38,405 bases of DNA from an uncultured Cellvibrionales bacterium. Its GTDB lineage: Bacteria; Pseudomonadota; Gammaproteobacteria; Pseudomonadales; GM7GCV1. Under the pieces are notes generated by a model. It saw nothing but the letters and a program-made list of their open reading frames with translations. It ran no database searches and was not told the DNA's origin. The position numbers and the translations under genes were made by a program. Shown here one piece after another: positions 1-8,061 of the stretch. How positions within the stretch are numbered: position 1 is the first letter of the stretch; every line of letters starts with the position of its first letter. The stretch is taken from assembly GCA_913063225.1 (NCBI GenBank), contig CAJXYP010000022.1, forward strand, positions 1 to 38,405, given 5' to 3'.

Positions 1-468
1 AGCGAGAAATACTCCCAGGGGCCGAGTTTGACGGCGATCATCGCCAGCGGTTAGACAAAGGTTTGGGTGATCGCGCAACGCCAAGTTGCCGTTTGGAACA
101 AAGGTCCAAGCTTGTAAATCGGAATCTGCGCATTCTAATATCAGAATATTTGCGCCAGCAGCAGCAGATTCTGCCGCTAAACAGCGATTGTAGGCGGGTA
201 TAGCAATATGGTCGGTTTCGTCATCAACCCACTTAAAAAGTTGGTCGATATTGTCTTCTCCATACTTACAAGTATGAACGCGTAAAGCCTCGTCTGGCCG
301 AGCATTAACGCCGAATCCTGCGACATCTAGGCAGTAGCCGCGGGGTTCGTCCATAGGCACTGCGGTTCGTATATAACCGCCGTCGGCGATCGCTAGGTCA
401 GGTATTAACACTGCAAATAGAATAAAATTTGAAACGGCGCAACCGGCCAAAGACTTGGAATGACGCAT
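1..468 (-). CDS. Secreted ricin-type beta-trefoil lectin protein, C-terminus cut by window edge
   Basis: The frame is open from an ATG at 468 to the left edge, so at least 156 residues are present and the C-terminus is missing. A GGGGGGAG ribosome site lies about 8 bases before the ATG. The N-terminus (MRHSKSLAGC, then a hydrophobic stretch ending PDLAIA) reads as a signal peptide. The mature part has ricin-B-type features: CLDVAG near the start of one repeat, and the QxW-like LQAWTF followed by LALRDHPNLCLTAGD, which begins the next lectin subdomain. Such domains usually bind sugars. Whether a catalytic domain follows is not visible. It lies 86 bases downstream of the DMT transporter on the same strand. 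The fold assignment is fairly firm; the ligand is unknown. Confidence 0.75.
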   Translation of the reverse strand, partial: MRHSKSLAGCAVSNFILFAVLIPDLAIADGGYIRTAVPMDEPRGYCLDVAGFGVNARPDEALRVHTCKYGEDNIDQLFKWVDDETDHIAIPAYNRCLAAESAAAGANILILECADSDLQAWTFVPNGNLALRDHPNLCLTAGDDRRQTRPLGVFLA

Positions 469-554
469 TGAAATTTCTCCCCCCGGAAAGTGTTTTGAAG
501 TATACCTGCTTTGCCAAAATTTCGGCTAGAGGGCGCAAACAAGCAGCAACGGGC

Positions 555-1412
555 TTAGCGGTTTTTAGATTTTTCCAAAACGATCAGGGCAATTCCTCCC
601 AATATCGCCAGGCTAGCGAGAGCAAGCCGCAAGCTTATGGGTTCCTGTAGAAAGATAATTCCTCCCAGTGCGGCTAGTAGCGGAACGCTAAGCTGCACAG
701 TTGCCGCGGTGGTTGATTTTAGAGCCGGTAGTGCGGCATACCAAATGCTATAGCCCATGCCCGAGGCTAGAGCTCCGGATGCTATTGCGTAAAGGATACC
801 GGTGGCATTGATGGAAATCCCACCTAACATAAAGATTGGGAGTAGGACGGCGAGGGGCGCTGCCCGAAGAAAATTTCCCGCGGTAATCTGGGTGGGGTCT
901 CCATTGTTCTTATTCTGGCTCTTGCCGCGCAATGAATAGACGCCCCAAGCAATGCCAGCGCCAAACATAAGTAATGAACCTTGCAAGGGAGGTGCGGATA
1001 AACCGGGTAGCAAAAGGACAACTAGCCCGGCAACCGCCAGTGCAAGGCCAATAATCTGAAATTTTCCGAGAAACTCTCCTTTGTATAAACCGTAGCCAAT
1101 CATGGTCGATTGAACGGCGCCAAACAGAATTAGTGCGCCGGTTGCTGTTGGCAGACTGATATAGGCAAAGGAAAAACCTGCAGCGTAAATTAGCAAAGCT
1201 ATAGCAGATCCCCAGTCGCCTCTGCCGCTTTGTTTTTTGGAAGAGATACTCACCAAAAACCAAAGCATCAATGCACCGGAGATCAGCCGGATCGCAGTAA
1301 AGCTGGCGGCGTCTATACCGCTATCACGCAACGCCAGGCGGCCCAATATGGAATTGGCGGCGAACGCGATCATGGCTAAAGAGGTGAGAGCTAGTATGCG
1401 GGCAGGATGCAT
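555..1412 (-). CDS. DMT-superfamily (EamA) permease
   Basis: This 285-residue, very hydrophobic protein has about ten predicted membrane helices arranged as two EamA repeats, the usual size and layout for drug/metabolite transporters of the inner membrane. The first helix contains LGRLALRDSG followed by a RLISGALMLW segment, and the second half has the SVPLLAALGGIIFLQEP segment typical of the C-terminal EamA repeat. The C-terminus is short and basic (EKSKNR). Family members export amino acids, nucleosides or other small metabolites; the substrate cannot be told from sequence. The ATG at 1412 has no strong ribosome site. The gene is divergent from the amidohydrolase at 1681. Confidence 0.88.
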   Translation of the reverse strand: MHPARILALTSLAMIAFAANSILGRLALRDSGIDAASFTAIRLISGALMLWFLVSISSKKQSGRGDWGSAIALLIYAAGFSFAYISLPTATGALILFGAVQSTMIGYGLYKGEFLGKFQIIGLALAVAGLVVLLLPGLSAPPLQGSLLMFGAGIAWGVYSLRGKSQNKNNGDPTQITAGNFLRAAPLAVLLPIFMLGGISINATGILYAIASGALASGMGYSIWYAALPALKSTTAATVQLSVPLLAALGGIIFLQEPISLRLALASLAILGGIALIVLEKSKNR

Positions 1413-1567
1413 GATTTGTTGGGAATTCAGCTCTGTGGGTGAGTCTGGAGTAAAAACTGAAATGCTCCGACAGGCAACTGGATTTTTCTGATTCTGGGTT
1501 GCTAGGTGAAACTAGATCTATAAATAGAGGATCGCAAAGCGGTAAATTCCCTTTTAAGCGCTGCTCG

Positions 1568-1594
1568 GATTACAAAACTCGATCTTTTGTAATC
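1568..1594. promoter_or_regulatory. Perfect 10-bp inverted repeat, probable operator
   Basis: GATTACAAAA (1568-1577) and TTTTGTAATC (1585-1594) are exact inverted repeats separated by 7 bases. They lie in the divergent gap between the DMT permease and the amidohydrolase. No T-run follows on either strand, so a terminator is unlikely. The size and symmetry fit a dimeric repressor site of TetR or similar type, but no regulator gene is adjacent, so this is inference. Confidence 0.5.
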
Positions 1595-1680
1595 TAAGTG
1601 TCAATTTCGTTCTTCTCTGGTTAATATTCGACGGCTGTTTAGCTCCACTATGAGCTAGGGTCAACTTCTTAGGGGGAAGT

Positions 1681-3375
1681 ATGCAAATCAAAAGTCTTCA
1701 AACAACGTCGTTATTAATTCTATTTGGTGTATTGCTGGGTTGTTCAGAGCCTTCAGTGGATAGAGACATGCCAGAGCTAGAGATGGCTGCGGCTAATTCG
1801 ATGGCGCCTGAGAGCATGGCAGATTGGGTACTTACCAATGGCCAAATTTTAACCGTCGATGCAGCCTTTAGTAGTGTCGAAGCCATGGCTATTAAAGATG
1901 GTCTAATTCTCGCCACCGGTTCCAACGAAGAAATGATGGAATATGCCGGGCAGGATTCCGAAGTTACTGATCTGGACGGACAAACCATAGTTCCCGGCTT
2001 GATAGACAACCATATGCATTTTGTTCGTGGGACCAAGCACTGGTACCGACTGGTCCGCTGGGATGGTGTTAAATCCAGAGCGGAAGGCCTGGAAATGATC
2101 AAAGAGCGCGCAGCGCAACTTCCAGAAGGCGAATGGTTGATGGTAATGGGTGGCTTTATCTTTGATCAGTTCCAAGATAACTCCGACGTTTTTAGCAGAC
2201 AAGAACTGGATGAAGTATTGCCCGATAGACCGCTCTATATACAGGAAGGCTATGGTCGAGCATTTGTGAATAGCGCTGCCCTTGAAGTGGCAGGTGTTAC
2301 TAATGCAACAGACCACCAGGGTTTGATACGGGATGAACAGGGTGAGCTGACTGGCGAACTGAGAGGCGGTGGTGCCTATGGTCTGGTAGATCGGTATATT
2401 CCAGAACCCTCAGAGGCCACATGGGATAACAGCGTCAAGCTCACTATCGATAGCCTGCTGAGCAAGGGGCTGACGGGGGTCTACGATGTCGGCGGTAATA
2501 CGGTAACGCCTGCCTTTTACGAATCGATTGGCCGCATCGCTGATGCCGACGAACTAAAAATGCGCGTTTATTATTCTTTGAACGAGCAAAACAGCGCCAG
2601 CAGCAGCGCTGAAGAAATCATGATGGAAATGCGTAATAACACGCCCGACATGGAAGGGCTGCGATTTGCACAATTCGGCTACGGTGAAACCGTTTATCGT
2701 CCTATGCGAGCCAATCCCTTTATAGTCTCTGATGAAGACCGGGAGCATTTCAAAAACATCGCAATTACCGCTGTCGAGAATGGTTGGCAGACAAATGAGC
2801 ATTCCAGTCGGGAAGTGAAAATATCAGGCATGCTGGATATTCTGGAGGAGGTTGCCGACAGCCATCCAGCCATGTTGGATATGCGCTTTACCATAGCCCA
2901 CACCAACGGTGTCCAGCCAGTATCTATAGAGCGCGCCAAGGCCTTGGGAATGGTGTTTGCGGTACATAGTTCACGACGACAATCAGGTCAATCGGGTTCC
3001 GAAAATCCCGCCAGCCAACCGCCAGCCCAAGTGATAAATGACATGGGCGGCATCTGGGGATTGGGTTCAGACGCCACGACCGTGGGCAGTCCAAACCCTT
3101 TCCATACCATTGGATGGGTAGTTAGTGGCCGAAACATCGCAGGAAATATAACTCAGCCCTTTACGGTGTCGCGAGAGGATGCACTCACCGCACACACACG
3201 TACCAACGCCTATATTCTATTCCGTGAAGATGATCTAGGCAGTTTGGAAGCAGGTAAGCAAGCTGATTTTGTAGTGCTGGACCGTGATTATATGACCGTG
3301 CCTGAAGAAGAGATTGAAGATCTATTCTCGGTGATGACAGTTGTTGAGGGCGAAGTGGTTTATGCCGCGGACTAA
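1681..3375 (+). CDS. Amidohydrolase family lipoprotein (YtcJ-like)
   Basis: 564 residues. A short hydrophobic N-terminus ends in a lipobox (VLLGC, Cys21), predicting a lipid-anchored exported protein. The rest is a metal-dependent amidohydrolase of the Amidohydro_3/YtcJ type: an N-terminal beta segment (ILTVDAAFSSVEAMAIKDG), the metal-binding HxH motif (NHMHF, H111 and H113), later His sites in NEHSS and IAHTNG, and the GLGSDAT motif carrying the catalytic Asp. The C-terminal QADFVVLDRDYMTVPEEEI is typical. Family members hydrolyse amide or ester bonds, usually in the cytoplasm, so the lipoprotein signal is notable. A GGGGGAAGT stretch before the ATG is the ribosome site. Two DUF6152-like genes follow at short spacing, suggesting one operon. 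Confidence 0.9.
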   Translation: MQIKSLQTTSLLILFGVLLGCSEPSVDRDMPELEMAAANSMAPESMADWVLTNGQILTVDAAFSSVEAMAIKDGLILATGSNEEMMEYAGQDSEVTDLDGQTIVPGLIDNHMHFVRGTKHWYRLVRWDGVKSRAEGLEMIKERAAQLPEGEWLMVMGGFIFDQFQDNSDVFSRQELDEVLPDRPLYIQEGYGRAFVNSAALEVAGVTNATDHQGLIRDEQGELTGELRGGGAYGLVDRYIPEPSEATWDNSVKLTIDSLLSKGLTGVYDVGGNTVTPAFYESIGRIADADELKMRVYYSLNEQNSASSSAEEIMMEMRNNTPDMEGLRFAQFGYGETVYRPMRANPFIVSDEDREHFKNIAITAVENGWQTNEHSSREVKISGMLDILEEVADSHPAMLDMRFTIAHTNGVQPVSIERAKALGMVFAVHSSRRQSGQSGSENPASQPPAQVINDMGGIWGLGSDATTVGSPNPFHTIGWVVSGRNIAGNITQPFTVSREDALTAHTRTNAYILFREDDLGSLEAGKQADFVVLDRDYMTVPEEEIEDLFSVMTVVEGEVVYAAD

Positions 3376-3412
3376 TACTTATTTGCAAATAAAGAGACCT
3401 TTGGGTGTAAAA

Positions 3413-4450
3413 ATGTATAGATGTCTACCTTCTTTCTTAGTGGTTCTGATGTTCTCCTTTGGAGTTCAAGCACACCATTCCATGACGCACTTTGAAGACG
3501 CCGTCACAGAAATGGAGGGAGTGCTGTTAGATATACATTGGCGCAATCCGCATGTGTATTTCTTCCTTGAAACCGAAGAAGCCAACGGTGAGAAAAAAGT
3601 CTGGGAAATGGAAGCGGGCACCATTTATATGATCGGCCGTGCCGGCGTAACTCGTGATCTGTTTACTGTAGGTGAAAGAGTCAGAGTTGCAGGTAACAAA
3701 TCAGCAGTGTTTGAGGGTAAGTTTTGGGTAGAGAACATTCTCACTGAAGAGGGTAGCGAAATATTGGTAGTTCAAAACGGAGCTGCTCGATGGGCCGATG
3801 AGCTTATCGGAGGCAGAAGTAGTTGGACAGGCGAAGCCTTTATTAAAGATGAAGTTGCCAGCAGTGGGAGTGGCATATTTCGTGTCTGGAGCCCGCCGAT
3901 GCGAGGCAGTATAGAGCCAAGGCTAACCGGTGCACCAGCTAATCGGCTTGCGAATATTGCCACTGACGAATCCAAAGCTGCGATAGAAACTTGGGACCCC
4001 TTCGCCTTTGACGACACATGCACACTACCTGGACTGCCGCGTGTAAATCATGGGCCGCATCCTCACCAGTTCAGTCAGGATGGTGAGAATATCCTGCTTA
4101 CTAGTGAAGAATTTTATGTCACCAGAACTATCCATATGAACTCCGGTGTTGATGCTACTGAGCAGCCCTTCAGCCCACTAGGTTACTCGACAGGCCATTG
4201 GGAGAACGACAACACTCTTGTTGTTGAAACCTCGCGCATTAATTTTCCTTACCTGGACTTGGGTGGTTACGGACAGAGCGAACAGGTCAGCATTACCGAA
4301 CGCTATGTTCTAGATGAAGCAGATAATCGCTTGGATTACGAGGTGGTTATTCAGGATCCGATAATGCTCAACGAGCCCTACATCAAGACGGGTGTTTGGA
4401 CGGATATTGGCGAAGCTATTAACGAATCCTACGACTGCGTTCCCAAGTAA
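3413..4450 (+). CDS. DUF6152-like exported protein, copy 1
   Basis: 345 residues from the ATG at 3413. A longer frame begins with TTG at 3341 but lies inside the previous gene and precedes a good signal peptide, so it was rejected. The signal peptide MYRCLPSFLVVLMFSFGVQA gives a VQA cleavage site, so the mature protein would begin His-His-Ser. The next 100 residues match the DUF6152 pattern as I remember it (EMEGVLLDIHWRNPHVYF, then a VWEMEAG segment and VGERVRVAGN). The remaining C-terminal part has a CTLPGLP segment, a TIHM segment and a final Cys near the end (YDCVPK), both Cys being shared with the neighbouring copy. Function is unknown. It is 37 bases after the amidohydrolase and probably co-transcribed with it. 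Confidence 0.85.
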   Translation: MYRCLPSFLVVLMFSFGVQAHHSMTHFEDAVTEMEGVLLDIHWRNPHVYFFLETEEANGEKKVWEMEAGTIYMIGRAGVTRDLFTVGERVRVAGNKSAVFEGKFWVENILTEEGSEILVVQNGAARWADELIGGRSSWTGEAFIKDEVASSGSGIFRVWSPPMRGSIEPRLTGAPANRLANIATDESKAAIETWDPFAFDDTCTLPGLPRVNHGPHPHQFSQDGENILLTSEEFYVTRTIHMNSGVDATEQPFSPLGYSTGHWENDNTLVVETSRINFPYLDLGGYGQSEQVSITERYVLDEADNRLDYEVVIQDPIMLNEPYIKTGVWTDIGEAINESYDCVPK

Positions 4451-4539
4451 CTCGAGAGCACCAGAGCGCCTAAAAGAGCGGATACTAGGACAGATACCGG
4501 AACAAATCCCGAAACAGACAGGGGATCATAGGAGAACAG

Positions 4540-5583
4540 ATGAATATTCGACCCATTTTACAGATTGTCTTACTTCTAACTCTGGCGGTTTCTGCTCAAG
4601 CACATCATTCTCAAACTGAGTTCGATCGAAGCACAATCATTGAAATGGAAGGCGAGATTGTCGCGGCCTACTGGCGCAATCCCCATGTGAATTTCACGCT
4701 CAAAACCTTTGATGAGAATGGCAACGAAGAGATCTGGGAGATGGAAACCGCTGCCTGGAATTATCTCTCGCGGATAGGCATTCCCAAAGATGCTATTGAG
4801 GTCGGAGATATCGTCAGAGTTGCCGTATTTCAATCTACCAAAAGACCCCGCCAACTTTCGTTGAATAATGTGCTGTTAGAAAGCGGCATTGAAATTGTTT
4901 TTAACGGCGACGGTTTCAGTGGCAATGGACAGTCTCGTTGGTCCGACAGATTTTATGGCATTGAAGGTGGAGAGGCGGCTATTCAGCCCATCGCAGCGGC
5001 TTCAACTGCAGACTTGGGGCTATTCCAGGTTTGGGCAATTGCCGGCGGTAGACGGGTTCCTTTGGACGGGGATCTACCTTTGACAGAACAAGCAAGAGCG
5101 GCTCAAGCTGCTTGGGACCCCATAACGCAAGACCCACTATTGCGATGTATGTCTCCCGGCATGCCTCCCACTATGGGCAACCCTTATCCAATGCAGTTTA
5201 GTGAGCAAGGCGGCAATATTATTTTGGCACTCGAGGAATTCGACAATGTTCGAACTATTCACATGTCGGCTGATGCTGAACCTGGTGAACCGAGCTCATT
5301 GGGGCATTCTATGGGACGCTGGCAGGACGGTAGCCTGTGGGTGGAAACCGATAACATCAACTACCCCTACTTCAATCGGGTGGGTGTCGCGCAAAGTACA
5401 GAAGTAACTACCTCAGAGCGATTTACGCTTAGTGACGATGGTCTGCGACTCGACTATGAACTGAGTATCACCGACCCCAATACCTTCACAGAGCCGGTGA
5501 CCTGGGGCACTTATTATGTTGCCGGGAGCGGTGAAGTAATTAAACCCTACGAGTGCACTGTGGAGCGGTACGTGCCGCGTTAG
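4540..5583 (+). CDS. DUF6152-like exported protein, copy 2
   Basis: 347 residues and a tandem paralogue of the gene just upstream. The ATG is preceded by AGGAGA at good spacing. The signal peptide ends SAQA and the mature protein would start His-His-Ser, as in copy 1. Shared blocks include MEGEI, YWRNPHVNF, EIWEMET, VGDIVRVAVF, MQFSEQGGNIIL, VRTIHMS and a conserved pair of Cys (LLRCMSPG and the late YECTVE). No catalytic motif is recognised. The coding end overlaps the stop of the opposite-strand YceI gene by four bases, so the genes are convergent with no room for a terminator. Likely periplasmic; function unknown. Confidence 0.87.
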   Translation: MNIRPILQIVLLLTLAVSAQAHHSQTEFDRSTIIEMEGEIVAAYWRNPHVNFTLKTFDENGNEEIWEMETAAWNYLSRIGIPKDAIEVGDIVRVAVFQSTKRPRQLSLNNVLLESGIEIVFNGDGFSGNGQSRWSDRFYGIEGGEAAIQPIAAASTADLGLFQVWAIAGGRRVPLDGDLPLTEQARAAQAAWDPITQDPLLRCMSPGMPPTMGNPYPMQFSEQGGNIILALEEFDNVRTIHMSADAEPGEPSSLGHSMGRWQDGSLWVETDNINYPYFNRVGVAQSTEVTTSERFTLSDDGLRLDYELSITDPNTFTEPVTWGTYYVAGSGEVIKPYECTVERYVPR

Positions 5584-6173
5584 TCTTCCTGAGGCGCTCT
5601 AGCTTCAACAGAGATCATCAATCTAACTTCGGGGAAAAACCCCCGGTCAAGGTCTGCGTCTAAACCAAAATCACTGCGATCTATGGTTGCAGATGCATCC
5701 GCGCCGCAGGTCTCAGCGCCAGTCCGGTAATGGGGCTGGCATTTGAATCTATTGATATTCAGGTTTACCGGCAGGCTAACGCCATGCAGAGTCAGCATAC
5801 CTTCCACCGCTGTGGGTGAGCCGTTTTCGAAGTTGACTAAGCGGCCTTCATAGGTGGCGGTTGGTATGTTTTCTACATCCAAAATATGACCGATCGCTTC
5901 AGCGTTCATGCCTTCATGCCCAAAATCGATACTGCCCATTTCCATGCGGATATCAACAGTTCCGGTGCGAGCCGCTCTATCCATAACAATACTGCCGGAA
6001 GTTGAATTTACTTTGCCGCGCCAAATCGACAATCCGCCAAAGTGGTCAGCTTCAAAAGAAGGGTAGGTATGGGATGAGTCAATCTCATAGGTAATGGGTT
6101 CAGCGACAGCTAAGCCGGAAAAGCAAATAGATAGACTCAGTAGAACTACAGACTTCAGATATGTTGGATACAT
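5580..6173 (-). CDS. YceI family periplasmic protein
   Basis: 197 residues from the ATG at 6173, which has a GGGGG ribosome site five bases upstream. A TTG at 6185 would add four residues and is less likely. The signal peptide ends GLAVA, followed by EPITYEIDSSHTYPSFEADH, the usual YceI start. GGLSIWRGKV, the SIDFGHEGMN segment, the IPTATYEG segment and LTLHGVSLPVNLNI complete the lipocalin-like barrel. YceI proteins bind long isoprenoid or fatty lipids in the periplasm. Two Cys (RFKCQPH, ETCGAD) may form a disulfide and occur in the same place in the broken paralogue at 10887-11489. The ligand is unknown. Confidence 0.92.
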   Translation of the reverse strand: MYPTYLKSVVLLSLSICFSGLAVAEPITYEIDSSHTYPSFEADHFGGLSIWRGKVNSTSGSIVMDRAARTGTVDIRMEMGSIDFGHEGMNAEAIGHILDVENIPTATYEGRLVNFENGSPTAVEGMLTLHGVSLPVNLNINRFKCQPHYRTGAETCGADASATIDRSDFGLDADLDRGFFPEVRLMISVEARAPQED

Positions 6174-6264
6174 TTTGGCCCCCAAAAGGTCTATATGTTA
6201 CAGGAATATTATGCGGGATTTGCCCCTGGAATCTATTTAAGAATTATTATCCTAAACAGAGCCG

Positions 6265-7470
6265 TTATTTTGTAGTGCGAAGCACTACAAACTTATCGTT
6301 AGATGCGAGGGTTTCGCAATTACCAAAAAGATCTTTCAGGCGTCTGTAATAACCTAGATGCAGGTTCGCTACGATCTGCAGCTGACCATTGGTTCTTAGT
6401 ACGCGTCTCGACTCTTTAAACATCTCTAGGGCAATGCCGGGATTCCTGGCGCCAGCGTCATGAAAGGGTGGGTTGTTCAGGATTAAATCTTGAGATTCAT
6501 CCGCTATTCCATCTAGGCAATGAGTTGCGAGAGCTTGATATTGATCGGTAGGGTCAGTTGAGAGAGAAAGTCTAATGCCTTCCTTCACAGATTCGATAGC
6601 TGCGGAGGACTCGTCAACAAAGGTGACTTTCGAGTCCGGAGATCGCTTGGCTGCGGCTATGCCTAGGGCTCCAGTTCCGCAGCCCAGATCTAGAATGTCC
6701 ACTTCAGACTCGGAAACTTGCATTGCCTTAAGCAAAAACTGCGTACCGTAGTCGAGGCTTCCGTGGCAAAAAACTCCTGGATAGGAGGCAAGGGTTAAGT
6801 CATCAGGGGTTTTACTTATATGAGCGCTGACGGTAAATACTTTCGCTGGCACTGGCCCTATCTCGGCCTTGTAAGCCTCAGCGGAGGCAAAAATAAGTCG
6901 GGCTTTCTTCTTCGCCAGAGAGCTGGTGGTCTGGCCTATATATTTTTCAAAAAGTGCCAAAGTGGAATTGTGTACAGTTTTAACCATGCCTGCACCGATA
7001 ATCTGAGTATCGGCGGTAACCCGCGTTTGAATTCGACTTAGGCTGTCTTCAAGCTGCGCTAGGCTCTTTGGGATTTTGACAATAACTAGATCGTAGGTTG
7101 ATTCCTCGGCTAGCTCAGAGAACCCGATGCTGCTTATGAGGTTAATATTTTTTGTATCAATCTCATTCTCAGCGGCATTTGCAGCGATTGCTGAATGAGC
7201 GACGGCTGAATCTGATACAACGGTTATTTTAGAATTTTGTGAGCTTTGGTCTTTACTTAAACTCAGACTCAAGCCGAGACTCATTGCCCCAAAGGCGTCC
7301 CCAAGCACTAGAATTCTATTTCTTTGCTGGTCGGCAGGCGCATCTTCGAGATGTGATAAAACGTACTCATCTGCCGCGTCCCATGCGCGCAACTTTTGCT
7401 GCGGATCTATCGGGAATCTATAGAGGTTAAGAACCCCACTGGGTGTTTCGAAGTTAATTTCTGGTGGCAT
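6265..7470 (-). CDS. rlmG: 23S rRNA (guanine-N2) methyltransferase RlmG
   Basis: 401 residues from the ATG at 7470. RlmG modifies G1835 of 23S rRNA in the cytoplasm. The protein has the two-domain layout of RlmG/RsmC: a degenerate N-terminal domain and a C-terminal catalytic Rossmann domain. Visible motifs are the SAM-binding DLGCGTGALG (about residues 261-270) and the NPPF motif (333-336) for exocyclic amine methylation. The end, LGYYRRLKDLFGNC followed by KFVVLRTTK, matches RlmG rather than RsmC, as do RFP and AWDAADEY near the start. A TTG at 7488 in the same frame is an alternative start, but the ATG gives the usual distance to RFP. No strong ribosome site is visible for either. Confidence 0.9.
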   Translation of the reverse strand: MPPEINFETPSGVLNLYRFPIDPQQKLRAWDAADEYVLSHLEDAPADQQRNRILVLGDAFGAMSLGLSLSLSKDQSSQNSKITVVSDSAVAHSAIAANAAENEIDTKNINLISSIGFSELAEESTYDLVIVKIPKSLAQLEDSLSRIQTRVTADTQIIGAGMVKTVHNSTLALFEKYIGQTTSSLAKKKARLIFASAEAYKAEIGPVPAKVFTVSAHISKTPDDLTLASYPGVFCHGSLDYGTQFLLKAMQVSESEVDILDLGCGTGALGIAAAKRSPDSKVTFVDESSAAIESVKEGIRLSLSTDPTDQYQALATHCLDGIADESQDLILNNPPFHDAGARNPGIALEMFKESRRVLRTNGQLQIVANLHLGYYRRLKDLFGNCETLASNDKFVVLRTTK

Positions 7471-7488
7471 TTGAATTACTGATGGCAA

Positions 7489-7510
7489 GACTCTCGGCGG
7501 CCCGAGAGTC
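7489..7510. other. 9-bp perfect hairpin just upstream of rlmG
   Basis: GACTCTCGG and CCGAGAGTC pair perfectly around a 4-base loop. The hairpin sits 19 bases before the rlmG ATG on the transcribed strand. No T-run follows closely on either strand, so it is a poor terminator; it could be a leader hairpin or an operator. A second 7-bp inverted repeat lies at 7593-7613, just past the stop of the small gene at 7617. Confidence 0.45.
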
Positions 7511-7616
7511 TATAGGATTCAGCAAAGAGAATCTCTAGCTGGTGTTCACCCCAGTATTAATTGAAGAATCAAATAGAACGCCTATTCAAGAACTGAATCA
7601 AGAATGGATTCAGAAA

Positions 7617-7721
7617 CTATCCTATAAACATAGAAACCGCGATTAGCAGAACGGCAAAAACTATGTCCGCCAAAACCACTAGTCCAACATTTTGTAGTGC
7701 AAGTCTATCTTCTGTAACCAT
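7617..7721 (-). CDS. 34-residue single-pass membrane protein
   Basis: This short frame begins at an ATG at 7721 with a strong AGGAG ribosome site seven bases upstream and ends TAG at 7617. The protein begins MVTEDRLALQN, then has one uninterrupted hydrophobic segment (VGLVVLADIVFAVLLIAVS) and ends MFIG. That fits a single transmembrane helix with a short charged N-terminus. No family is recognised. It lies between rlmG and the TonB receptor, on the rlmG strand, with a small hairpin (7593-7613) after its stop. The ribosome site and the clean hydrophobic block support it; the short length keeps confidence moderate. Confidence 0.55.
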   Translation of the reverse strand: MVTEDRLALQNVGLVVLADIVFAVLLIAVSMFIG

Positions 7722-8061
7722 GAAACTTCTCCTAAATAAGCAATCAATTAAGCATCTTCGACGGAGCTATATATGCGCCGAAACCTGTTCGATTTTGATG
7801 ATTATTAGGTTGGCAACATTGCAACTGAGCATGGTTGACTTAGGTCAATTTGGAATCGATGGCCTTAGTGATTAGAGGGTATCTCGCCGAGGCCTGTAGG
7901 TATAAATATCGACAATATTGCCACTTATTACCGATTAGTAATAGAAAGTGTCAATTTAATCCACATTATTTCAATAGATGTATGGTGTGGCGCGGCGGTA
8001 AAAAAAATATTATAAACAACGGCCGTACTTAGGTTTAATTAGATTCAAAGGGGAAGAAAAT
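7722..8061. other. Divergent intergenic region upstream of the TonB receptor
   Basis: No gene is supported here. The stretch is AT-rich and must hold the promoter of the receptor at 8062. A short inverted repeat, TATTAC (7926-7931) with GTAATA (7938-7943), could be an operator. No Fur-like site and no convincing -35/-10 pair was found. Confidence 0.5.

Noticed and set aside
1903-2316. 137-codon minus-strand open frame
   Set aside because: Lies opposite the amidohydrolase, whose motifs are clear.
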